6,098 bases of DNA from Pseudobdellovibrionaceae bacterium. Lineage in GTDB: Bacteria; Bdellovibrionota; Bdellovibrionia; Bdellovibrionales; Bdellovibrionaceae. The position numbers were made by a program, and so were the translations under genes. Positions within the stretch are counted from its first letter, which is position 1. Every line of letters starts with the position of its first letter. The notes below the pieces were generated by a model. It did no database searches. It saw only the letters and a list, made by a program, of their open reading frames with translations, and was not told where the DNA came from. The stretch covers positions 1 through 6,098 of the forward strand of contig JACMRP010000254.1 in assembly GCA_014376325.1 (NCBI GenBank), written 5' to 3'. Positions 1-5,467 of the stretch are shown here, piece after piece.

Positions 1-522
1 AAAAGTCTGCGGCTTCAAGTGAACGATCGGGTCAACGGCGGCAGTCTGAAGTTTTATTCTGTGAATCCGTCAATTATCGATTCCGAAGTTTACGCAAAAT
101 TTAAATTCACGCGCGCTCTTTCAATGGCCGTTGGCGCGGGAACAACGATTTCCGGGGCTTCGATGGCTGCGGGATTTCATGTAGGTGTCAATTTTGGTTT
201 CGCTTGGGATAGCCAACCGAGCTATTACCTGAAGCCGGGTGGTTCGGGCACCTCGACGAACGAAGACGATCTAAGCTCTGAACGCAAAGTTCCACGCTTC
301 AAAGAAGAAACGAATGACGGGGTCGATCAGAAAATATTTGAAAAAAAGGGCACGCCAACTCCAAGGAATAAGCCCAGATCCAGTAATGAACTTGTTCCGG
401 CCGAAGATGGAGTTGCGATGAAAAAAGCTCCGAAGAATGACAATGCGCCTGTCATCGAAGAAGACTCCAGTGGCGGAGAAGTTCAGTTAAAACTGAAACG
501 AAAAAAGAAACGTCGGTCTTAA
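1..522 (+). CDS. C-terminal part of a probable outer-membrane beta-barrel protein with a long charged tail (5' end outside window)
   Basis: The frame is open from base 1 to the TAA at 520-522, so 173 residues of a longer protein are visible. An ATG does not open this frame near the edge; the first possible start, GTG at 19, lies inside what looks like a continuing strand, so I treat the gene as truncated by the window. The first 65 or so residues show alternating hydrophobic and polar residues with glycine turns, including a stretch ending VGVNFGFAWD, as in the last strands of an outer-membrane barrel. The remaining 100 or so residues are hydrophilic, low in predicted structure, rich in Lys, Glu, Pro and Ser, and end in a strongly basic run (KLKRKKKRRS). 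The barrel assignment is inference from pattern only. No family was recognised, and the tail after the barrel is unusual. No clear terminator follows the stop. Confidence 0.65.
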   Translation, partial: KSLRLQVNDRVNGGSLKFYSVNPSIIDSEVYAKFKFTRALSMAVGAGTTISGASMAAGFHVGVNFGFAWDSQPSYYLKPGGSGTSTNEDDLSSERKVPRFKEETNDGVDQKIFEKKGTPTPRNKPRSSNELVPAEDGVAMKKAPKNDNAPVIEEDSSGGEVQLKLKRKKKRRS

Positions 523-591
523 CAACTACTTGCGTTTCTACATATGGGTTTGTCTTTTGATCCCTCAGTATTATTCTGACTTTTCGCTACT

Positions 592-792
592 GAAACGTTC
601 ACTGCAAACAGACATCGTGTCTATTGGGGACACTGTCCCCAATGCCCCTGGTTTCCGGATGCATCACGCATCTGAAAAGATTGTCAGTTAAAGCTTCGAT
701 CGATTCCGAAGTACTAAAGTTTTTGGAGGCGTGATGCCACCTAAAAGACAGGAGTATGAGGGGCACTATGCCTGTTTGCAGTGAAGACTTTC
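592..792. repeat. Long imperfect inverted repeat (about 200 bases) in a convergent intergenic gap
   Basis: The 314-base gap 523-836 holds one large dyad. Bases 598-619 pair with 764-785 at 20 of 22 positions, the outermost 14 without mismatch. Bases 645-649 pair with 759-763, and 661-669 with 729-737 (9 of 9). Bases 675-678 pair with 721-724, 688-690 with 715-717, and 694-698 with 707-711 around an 8-base apical loop. Outside the main arm, GAAA at 592-595 matches TTTC at 789-792. All segments nest in the right order, so the DNA or its transcript could fold into one long hairpin. The left arm carries 25 extra bases (620-644) with no counterpart on the right. I see no target-site duplication. 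It could be a MITE-like or REP-like element, a structured RNA, or a two-way transcription barrier between convergent genes. Confidence 0.8.
623..643. repeat. 21-base palindrome, ATTGGGGACA-C-TGTCCCCAAT
   Basis: Two perfect 10-base arms flank a single central base, and a T-G wobble at 622/644 extends the stem. It sits exactly in the 25-base stretch by which the left arm of the larger inverted repeat exceeds the right arm. From memory, GGGGACA/TGTCCCC palindromes recur in bacterial genomes near IS200-like or REP-associated (RAYT, Y1) transposase genes. No transposase gene is visible here, so an orphan repeat unit is inferred. Confidence 0.75.
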
Positions 793-807
793 AAACAAGA
801 AACCCAC

Positions 808-825
808 ATCCAAAGTGACTTGGAT
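808..825 (-). terminator. Weak candidate terminator hairpin downstream of the minus-strand cluster
   Basis: A perfect 6-base stem (ATCCAA/TTGGAT) with a 6-base loop lies 11 bases beyond the stop of the last minus-strand gene. It is A/T-rich, and only a mixed GGGTTTCTTG-type stretch follows on the minus strand rather than a clean T tract. A classical intrinsic terminator is therefore doubtful. The long dyad just beyond it could also end transcription. Confidence 0.2.
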
Positions 826-836
826 CACAAAAGGTC

Positions 837-1145
837 TTAGCAAGTACCTATTTTTTTATAAGAGGCGTGTTCGGTAAAAAAGTGTGGGAACTCTTCTTTA
901 ACCAACTGACCAACTTCAACGCCGCGGGCAATGTCGATCATCCCGGTTCGACCAATCAACATTTTAAAAAAGTGATCGATTGTGGGGTGAAGCTTATCAA
1001 TGCAGACGTACACTTCACGATGAGTCAGTTTTGTGGATAGATGTTTATTGAGTACTTCACAGAGATCCTCGGCCAAAACGATATGATTCGTTTTTTCGTT
1101 CCGAAGTTTTTTAAAAAGTTCTAAGATTTCATCGCGGAAATTCAT
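837..1145 (-). CDS. Unrecognised small protein (102 aa), last gene of the minus-strand cluster
   Basis: The frame starts with ATG at 1145 and ends with TAA at 837-839. I do not recognise the family. The protein is soluble-looking, with no signal peptide or membrane segment. It begins with an amphipathic helix (MNFRDEILELFKKLRNEK) and seems largely helical up to about residue 60, with a mid-chain stretch THREVYVCIDKLHPTIDHFF and an Arg/Gly-containing segment near 66-76. It follows yggU by 29 bases on the same strand, so it is probably co-transcribed with it. The upstream sequence has no clear Shine-Dalgarno match, only a weak GATAAGA. A second ATG four bases earlier is in another frame. Coding status is supported by position, uninterrupted length and protein-like composition; function is unknown. 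Confidence 0.65.
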   Translation of the reverse strand: MNFRDEILELFKKLRNEKTNHIVLAEDLCEVLNKHLSTKLTHREVYVCIDKLHPTIDHFFKMLIGRTGMIDIARGVEVGQLVKEEFPHFFTEHASYKKIGTC

Positions 1146-1174
1146 GCATATCTTATCGGCAAATTTTTTTGTGC

Positions 1175-1456
1175 CTAAATACCGAGCTTTTGTTTGATCT
1201 GCTCTAGACCTAAGCCCGTGATGAGCACAAGCTTACTCCGGCTGGTTTCGCCCTTTAAAATCACTATATTCTTTTTTGGGTGTTCCAAAATTTTGGACAG
1301 GAATTTGATCAGTTCTTCGTTGGCTTTGCCGTCGACGGGAGGAGTTTGAATTTTAATTTTAAGGGCCCCGTTGTGGGGCCCAATGATTTCGTTCTTAGAA
1401 GCATTTGGTTGAATAAAGACGTTCAGCTTTGCACCTTGATCCGTCTTGGTGATCAC
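1175..1456 (-). CDS. yggU: YggU/DUF167 family protein
   Basis: This 93-residue protein matches the DUF167 (YggU) family over its whole length. It has the N-terminal strand with the QPNASKNEI motif (residues 16-24), a G-H-N-G-A-L-K-I-K-I strand (27-36), the signature PPVDGKANEELI (39-50), a helix, and a late SRSK motif (72-75). Family members are about 95-100 residues; their biochemical role is not established, so no reaction is assigned. The start is GTG at 1456, two bases after the divIVA stop. The nearby ATG one frame over reads straight into TGA, so it cannot be used. A GGAG (1462-1465) sits five bases before the GTG, within the end of divIVA, which suggests coupled translation. In gamma-proteobacteria yggU sits near yggS, as it does here. 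Confidence 0.93.
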   Translation of the reverse strand: MITKTDQGAKLNVFIQPNASKNEIIGPHNGALKIKIQTPPVDGKANEELIKFLSKILEHPKKNIVILKGETSRSKLVLITGLGLEQIKQKLGI

Positions 1457-1458
1457 AT

Positions 1459-1998
1459 TTACTCCGAAGCGAGAGGGGACACGCTCGAAGACTTATCGTT
1501 TTGGTTTTGGTTCGTGACCATATTGTAGTTCGGCAAATGCATTTGTGGCATATACTTTTCGCCCTGTTCAACGAGGCTTAAGTGCGCTTGCACGAGGGCC
1601 TTTAGGTTCGCCTCAAACTGCATTCTTGCACGCTTTAGATCCGTGATTTCTTGGTACATTTTTTTAAGTGAATCACGGGAATCACGCATGATGATTTCGG
1701 CTTTTTGATTGGCGTCCGCAATGATTAGTTTCGCTTCGCGATCTGCGTCCTGGCGAAGTCGTTCGGTCATTTGTGATGCGGTCGTGATCGTATTCTTTAG
1801 AACTTGATCGCGATCCTTATACTCCATGAGGCTCAGTTCTTTTTCGCGCATAGCTTCGCGCATAGAATTGCGCTCTTGCAACAAAAGCTCCATTTGCGAT
1901 GCGATCTGTGCCAAAAATTCCATCACTTCAGCGCTGTCTACGCCCATCATTTTTTTAGAGAATGATTTGTGAATAATATCGATAGGAGTAATTTTCAT
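1459..1998 (-). CDS. divIVA: DivIVA-family polar/septal coiled-coil protein
   Basis: The 179-residue product opens with a DivIVA lipid-binding domain: TPIDIIHKSFSKK (4-16), then MMGVDSAEVMEFL (17-29). A long coiled coil rich in Arg, Glu, Met and Gln follows (about 30-145), including the typical DADREAKLIIADANQKAEII stretch (84-103). A low-complexity, Asn/Gln/Ser-rich tail (about 150-179) ends the protein. DivIVA proteins bind negatively curved membrane at poles and septa and recruit partners. A DivIVA homologue is known in Bdellovibrio bacteriovorus, where (from memory) its loss disturbs progeny cell shape. By ungapped alignment with B. subtilis DivIVA, the membrane-inserting Phe17 and Arg18 are both Met here. 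The ATG at 1998 is preceded by a strong GGAGG. The gene lies 54 bases after proC and is coupled to yggU. Confidence 0.93.
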   Translation of the reverse strand: MKITPIDIIHKSFSKKMMGVDSAEVMEFLAQIASQMELLLQERNSMREAMREKELSLMEYKDRDQVLKNTITTASQMTERLRQDADREAKLIIADANQKAEIIMRDSRDSLKKMYQEITDLKRARMQFEANLKALVQAHLSLVEQGEKYMPQMHLPNYNMVTNQNQNDKSSSVSPLASE

Positions 1999-2000
1999 CG

Positions 2001-2016
2001 AGTTCCTCCGTGAACT
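2001..2016 (-). promoter_or_regulatory. divIVA Shine-Dalgarno sequence inside a small hairpin
   Basis: The best ribosome binding site in the window, GGAGG (minus strand, 2005-2009), lies six bases before the divIVA ATG and fixes that start. It overlaps a 5-base dyad, AGTTC/GAACT, with a 6-base loop, so most of the site would be in the loop and one base in the stem. The dyad is seen; any effect on translation is speculation. The rest of the 54-base proC-divIVA gap holds no recognisable terminator. Confidence 0.5.
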
Positions 2017-2052
2017 TGTATGTCTTTTGATTGGTTTTTAGAATAAGCCCAG

Positions 2053-2883
2053 TTACTTGATTTCGCGAGAGATTTCTTTGCTTCGCATTGCCGCTTTTTC
2101 AAAACTGATGCGGAGAGCGCGTTCAATCTCGAGTTCGCGCATGGACTGAAGTCCAGCTGCCGTTACACCCTTTTTGGATGCGACTCTGGCCTGGAGCTCT
2201 TCAAACGAAATATCTTTTGAATTTGATGCAAGCATTGCAGCCCCGATGAAAGTTTCCACCGTCATCTTTTTTGCGGTCTGTTCGTCGAAGCCGTGTTCAA
2301 GGATCCAGTCTTGCCAGTACATCATCATTTCTAAAACGAAACCGGTGCCCGACGATGCCGAAACCATCAGGGCTTCGAGCTGTTCTTCGTCTTCGACTTT
2401 AAGGGTGTAACCAAGCGGTGAACACATATCGTCCATCATTGTTTGCAAAGCTTCGTCTTCTTCGGCAGTAAGGTATCCGATAACGCCGCGACCGATCAGC
2501 GATGGCGTGTTCGGCATCATCCGAACCAACCGTGCGTTAGGCAGACATTTTTCTAAAGTCTTCATCCGAATTCCTGCAGCAAGGCTAATCACGATTTGGT
2601 CATCGCTAAAAGCACTCGCGATCGGTTCGATAGCCGATAGCAGATCTTGCGGTTTCACCGCTAAAATTACGATGTCGGAGTTTTCAACGAGCGCTTCGTT
2701 GCTATCCATGCTCTGAATTTTAAACTGGTCTGTTAGTTTTTGCAGTTTGCCCGGCGTTCGATTGCTGGCCAAAATTTGATCGCCCGTGGTCAAACCACTT
2801 TCGATCATGCCTTTGATAATCGCTTGCGCCATGTTGCCGGCGCCGAGAAAGCCGATTTTCTGACGTTTTAAAAGCTGGTTCAT
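2053..2883 (-). CDS. proC: Pyrroline-5-carboxylate reductase
   Basis: ProC reduces 1-pyrroline-5-carboxylate to proline with NAD(P)H, the last step of proline synthesis, in the cytosol. The 276-residue protein shows the Rossmann glycine motif GFLGAGNMAQAI (11-22), a second-strand end ASNRT (39-43), VILAVKPQD (72-80), ISLAAGI (99-105) and RMMPNTPSLIGRG (121-133), all typical of the family. In the C-terminal helical domain, the usual GSGPAY loop reads SSGTGFV (177-183) and the usual SPGGTT signature reads SKKGVT (236-241), keeping the second Thr. The start at 2883 is chosen because the family alignment begins at MNQLLKRQKIGFLG and an AAGGGA lies seven bases upstream. The frame is open for 48 more codons, but those overlap yggS and look unlike ProC. 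It follows yggS by 10 bases. Confidence 0.93.
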   Translation of the reverse strand: MNQLLKRQKIGFLGAGNMAQAIIKGMIESGLTTGDQILASNRTPGKLQKLTDQFKIQSMDSNEALVENSDIVILAVKPQDLLSAIEPIASAFSDDQIVISLAAGIRMKTLEKCLPNARLVRMMPNTPSLIGRGVIGYLTAEEDEALQTMMDDMCSPLGYTLKVEDEEQLEALMVSASSGTGFVLEMMMYWQDWILEHGFDEQTAKKMTVETFIGAAMLASNSKDISFEELQARVASKKGVTAAGLQSMRELEIERALRISFEKAAMRSKEISREIK

Positions 2884-2893
2884 GGTCGGTCCC

Positions 2894-3580
2894 TTAGTTC
2901 TTACTTGGTCTCTCTCCGAAGAGTATCGTCCCCAGTCTAACAATGGTAGCTCCTTCCGCAATGGCCACATGATAGTCGTGGCTAGTTCCCATAGAAAGTT
3001 CGCGCATTTTATGTCTGCCCGAACCACGTTTGATCAAATCAATTTGCAACTTGGCCAGCTCTTGGAAGTAAGAGCGTACGTCCTCCGGGTCATCCGTAAG
3101 AGGAGGCATGGTCATCAATCCGGTTATCGATATTCCAGAAAGTTCACAAACTTCTGGCCATATCGCGCTGAGGCTTTCTGAGGTAAAGCCGCCCTTCGTG
3201 ATTTCGTGAGCTAAATTTACTTGAAGTAGTATTTTCTGCGTCGTGTTTATTTTCTGAGCTTGGTTCGAAATTGCTCGCGCAAGCTCTACCGAGTCAACCG
3301 AGTGAATAAGCTCAAATTTGCCGACGACAAGTTTTACTTTATTTTTTTGTAAGGAGCCGATGAAGTGCCATTCCAGAGATAAATCGTGCAAATTTTCCTG
3401 TTTTAGTAAAGCTTCCTGCACGTAATTTTCCGCAAAGTTGCGATGGCCGATTTCGTATAAATTTTTTATTTTTTGTAATGGCTGTAACTTTGATACCGCC
3501 AAAATTTTAAGGCTTTCGCGAGTTCGTCCAAGTGTTTTCAGTTGCTGATTGCAGTCTTCGATCACGGCTTCGTAGCTCAT
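2894..3580 (-). CDS. yggS: YggS/PROSC-family pyridoxal 5'-phosphate homeostasis protein
   Basis: YggS-family proteins bind PLP on a single TIM-barrel domain without known enzyme activity and help keep free PLP in balance. The 228-residue product has ILAVSKLQP with the PLP-binding Lys at residue 31, HRNFAENYVQEA (46-57), WHFIGSLQKNK (71-81), IHSVDS (92-97), VNLAHEITKGGF (121-132), ITGLMTMPP (152-160), and the phosphate-binding end LSMGTSHDYHVAI (195-207) with VRLGTILFGER (214-224). I choose the ATG at 3580, which shares ATGA with the maf stop and has AGGA nearby. A longer form from 3601 would add seven residues and overlap maf by 25 bases. In many bacteria yggS precedes proC or yggT; here proC follows directly. 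Confidence 0.95.
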   Translation of the reverse strand: MSYEAVIEDCNQQLKTLGRTRESLKILAVSKLQPLQKIKNLYEIGHRNFAENYVQEALLKQENLHDLSLEWHFIGSLQKNKVKLVVGKFELIHSVDSVELARAISNQAQKINTTQKILLQVNLAHEITKGGFTSESLSAIWPEVCELSGISITGLMTMPPLTDDPEDVRSYFQELAKLQIDLIKRGSGRHKMRELSMGTSHDYHVAIAEGATIVRLGTILFGERPSKN

Positions 3581-4176
3581 GATAACTTCCTGACTTGCCA
3601 TCCGGCTTTCGTTAGTAAACCCGCAAAAACTTTTACCGGAAGACCAACGACATTGTCATAATCGCCTTCGAAATTTTCGACCAATTTTTTTCCGATACCT
3701 TGGATAGCGTATGCACCGGCCTTATCCATCGGTTCTCCGGACTGGATGTAGGTCCAGATTTGTTCATCGGTTAGATTTTTAAAACTCACTCGAGAAGTCT
3801 CAAGATGAGACACCGTCTTGCCGCCTAGACTTTCGACAAGCATCAATCCTGTTTTCACTTCGTGTGTTTTCCCAGACAAAAGGCTTAAGAATTCGTAAGC
3901 TTCGTCTTGATTCCGTGGTTTGCCGAAGGTCTGGTCGTGATAAACTACCATTGTGTCTGCGGCGAGTAACACGAAAGGCGCGTCCAGCTTGGGTTTCAGC
4001 AGTGCAAAAGCAGCCTTGGCCTTACGACTAGCAATGTCCAAAATCTGCTCATCGATATTCAGGTTTTTATCAGGAATTTCCGATACTTTAACTGGAACCA
4101 CATCGAAAACAAAACCGTTAGTTTCAAGAAGTTGTTTTCGGCGCGGGGACTCGGATGCCAGCACAAGTTGGTACAT
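3577..4176 (-). CDS. maf: Maf-family nucleoside triphosphate pyrophosphatase, YhdE-like
   Basis: Maf proteins hydrolyse non-canonical or excess nucleoside triphosphates to monophosphates and pyrophosphate in the cytosol. The YhdE branch prefers dTTP/UTP. The 199-residue protein has ASESPRRKQLL (8-17), the catalytic-Asp motif AADTMVV (72-78), FGKP (84-87), LSGKTHEVKTG (100-110), GEPMDKAGAYAIQG (147-160) and GDYDNVVGLP (171-180). The GEPxDKAGAYxIQG form places it in the YhdE rather than the YceF branch. The start is set at ATG 4176, where family similarity begins. A TTG at 4194 would add six residues. Neither start has a clear Shine-Dalgarno sequence. It is the first gene of the minus-strand cluster and overlaps yggS by four bases (ATGA), suggesting coupled translation. 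Confidence 0.93.
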   Translation of the reverse strand: MYQLVLASESPRRKQLLETNGFVFDVVPVKVSEIPDKNLNIDEQILDIASRKAKAAFALLKPKLDAPFVLLAADTMVVYHDQTFGKPRNQDEAYEFLSLLSGKTHEVKTGLMLVESLGGKTVSHLETSRVSFKNLTDEQIWTYIQSGEPMDKAGAYAIQGIGKKLVENFEGDYDNVVGLPVKVFAGLLTKAGWQVRKLS

Positions 4177-4204
4177 ACGATAACTTGAACACAAAGAGAG
4201 TTGA
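4177..4204. promoter_or_regulatory. 28-base divergent gap between maf and tadC starts
   Basis: The two start codons face away from each other with only 28 bases between them, or 10 if maf uses TTG at 4194. At least one promoter must therefore lie inside the opposing gene. On the plus strand TACGAT (4176-4181) is a possible -10 element, but I see no matching -35. GAGAG (4196-4200) is a plausible ribosome binding site for tadC, four bases before its ATG. Promoter identity is uncertain. Confidence 0.3.
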
Positions 4205-5116
4205 ATGGGAAGCGCAGATTTATTACTGATAGCAGGCTTCGTGCTCGGGGGACTTAGTATTTACCTCTTCGTATCTGCTTTGTTTTCAAGCAACAAAGAC
4301 TCTCAGCAATTATCGTGGGCTAACAACAGCGAGCCCGTAAAATCAAAATCTCCGGTGATCAATTTTTCTCGTCCACTGGTGCATCAGTTTACTCTGCAAC
4401 ATGCCCCTCGTGTAAAGAGCGTCAGTTACCGTAAGCGTGTTCGCAGATACATTTTGACCTCCGGCCTTTCAAAAGAGTTGAATGAAGACGAGTTTATCGG
4501 TTTGCAGATTTTATGGGGATTTATGTTCCCGGTCTTCATGGTCATCATGAATTTTGCTTTGGCTTTGGATCTGCCATTGTTCGTGATGATAATACTTGGC
4601 CTTGGCGGGTTCGTATTTCCACAAATGCACGCGTCTGCAGAAAAGAAACGTCGCGAGATTTCGGTCCGTGGTGATTTGCCATTCTTCATCGATCTATTAG
4701 CGCTTTCGGTTGAGGCGGGCTTAGATTTCTTTGCCGCGATTCAAAAAATTGTCGATAAAGCGGACGTCAGTCAAAGCGTCCTCGCAGACGAACTAGGCAC
4801 TGTACTGAAAGATACCAAGATTGGTTCTTCAAAAACTCAAGCACTTCGGGATATGGGCGAACGGCTCGACATTCCAGAGATTACAAGTTTCGTGGCCGTT
4901 TTGATCGATGCTGAAGCCAGCGGTTCTAGTATTTCAAAAGTTCTTAAAGACCAGTCTATACAAATGCGACTCGAAAGATTCGTCCGCGCAGAAAAAGCCG
5001 GAGCACGCGCTTCGCAATTAATATTGATGCCGCTCATGTTGTTTATTTTGCCGGCCGTTTTCATCATGGTTTTTGGACCAGTGGCGGTGAGCTTTATATA
5101 CGGTGGCGGAAAATAA
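4205..5116 (+). CDS. tadC: TadC-type inner-membrane platform protein (T2SSF domain)
   Basis: TadC and its partner TadB form the inner-membrane platform on which the TadA/CpaF ATPase acts to assemble Flp/Tad pili. The 303-residue protein has an N-terminal membrane helix (about 5-27), a polar linker, two hydrophobic segments (about 100-140), the T2SSF cytoplasmic domain (about 155-265) and a C-terminal helix (about 271-298). The core shows LPFFIDLLALSVEAGLDF (158-175), ALRDMGERLDIPE (213-225), LIDAEASGSSISKVLKDQS (233-251), RLERFVRAEKAG (255-266) and PLMLFILPAVF (276-286). The RAEKA...LMPLMLFILP ending favours TadC over TadB. No tadB or tadA lies upstream, because maf is divergent. The DUF192 gene starts three bases after the stop. 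Confidence 0.88.
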   Translation: MGSADLLLIAGFVLGGLSIYLFVSALFSSNKDSQQLSWANNSEPVKSKSPVINFSRPLVHQFTLQHAPRVKSVSYRKRVRRYILTSGLSKELNEDEFIGLQILWGFMFPVFMVIMNFALALDLPLFVMIILGLGGFVFPQMHASAEKKRREISVRGDLPFFIDLLALSVEAGLDFFAAIQKIVDKADVSQSVLADELGTVLKDTKIGSSKTQALRDMGERLDIPEITSFVAVLIDAEASGSSISKVLKDQSIQMRLERFVRAEKAGARASQLILMPLMLFILPAVFIMVFGPVAVSFIYGGGK

Positions 5117-5119
5117 AGG

Positions 5120-5467
5120 ATGGCTATTCTGAAAAGTGATACGCGACAACAACAATTGATCTCCGACTTAAGTGTCGCCACGACCGAATGGGCACGTGGT
5201 AAGGGTCTATTGGGAAAATCGAATATGGGACCTGAAGAGGCCTTGTTGATTCCACGTTGTAATTCCATCCACACCTTTTTCATGAAGATGACCATCGACT
5301 GCGTTTTTATAGATAAAGAGATGATCATCAAAGCAATCCACCACCAGGTGAAACCCTATAAATTAATTTGGCCAGTTTGGGGCGCACGCTCCGTTATCGA
5401 ATTTGGCGCGGGACGAGCGCAGGAACTTCAACTTCAAATAGGAGAGAAACTCCATGTGGGCCATTAG
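5120..5467 (+). CDS. DUF192 family protein, cytosolic form
   Basis: This 115-residue protein spans a single DUF192 domain. It has VATTEWARGKGLLGKSNM (19-36), ALLIPRCNSIHTFFMKMTID (41-60), a VFIDKEMII strand (62-70) and a late VIEFGAGRAQEL (92-103) followed by a hydrophobic/Gly strand QIGEKLHV (106-113). These match the family pattern of a GL.GR stretch, a HTFFMK core, FLD, and E..AG near the end. Many DUF192 proteins carry a signal peptide or lipobox; this one has neither, so it should stay in the cytosol. The family's function is unknown. The ATG follows the tadC stop by three bases (AGG), suggesting translational coupling. Its 3' end overlaps the FHA gene by 14 bases in another frame, which hints that the three products act together. 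Confidence 0.88.
   Translation: MAILKSDTRQQQLISDLSVATTEWARGKGLLGKSNMGPEEALLIPRCNSIHTFFMKMTIDCVFIDKEMIIKAIHHQVKPYKLIWPVWGARSVIEFGAGRAQELQLQIGEKLHVGH
5441..5446 (+). promoter_or_regulatory. Shine-Dalgarno sequence fixing the FHA gene start
   Basis: GGAGAG lies seven bases before the ATG at 5454, within the end of the DUF192 gene. It supports that start, at which the protein begins directly with the first strand of the FHA fold (WAIRLLTGPQAG). Confidence 0.7.

Noticed and set aside
523..836. tRNA, CRISPR array or complete insertion sequence in the large gap
   Set aside because: No cloverleaf, no regularly spaced direct repeats and no transposase frame longer than the 16-codon ORF could be found there.
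1280..1528. Plus-strand frame opposite yggU and the end of divIVA
   Set aside because: It is a mirror of two well-supported genes and its translation looks like no protein family.
2001..2016. Thermosensor-like or regulatory hairpin over the divIVA ribosome site
   Set aside because: The stem is only 5 bases and mostly A/T; the ribosome site lies mainly in the loop, so it is noted as a feature but not claimed as a regulator.
2174..2716. Plus-strand frames opposite proC
   Set aside because: Shadows of a conserved minus-strand enzyme; low-complexity translations rich in Ser and Ala or Ile.
2884..3027. 48-codon upstream extension of proC
   Set aside because: It lies in the yggS coding region in another frame, resembles no ProC N-terminus, and the ATG at 2883 has a ribosome site at good spacing.
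3581..3601. Seven-residue longer start for yggS
   Set aside because: Possible, but the ATGA overlap at 3577-3580 with AGGA upstream is the more typical coupling, and the extra residues overlap maf more deeply.
4426..5331. Minus-strand frames opposite tadC and the DUF192 gene
   Set aside because: Both genes on the plus strand have clear family motifs; the antisense translations do not, and have no ribosome site I can see.
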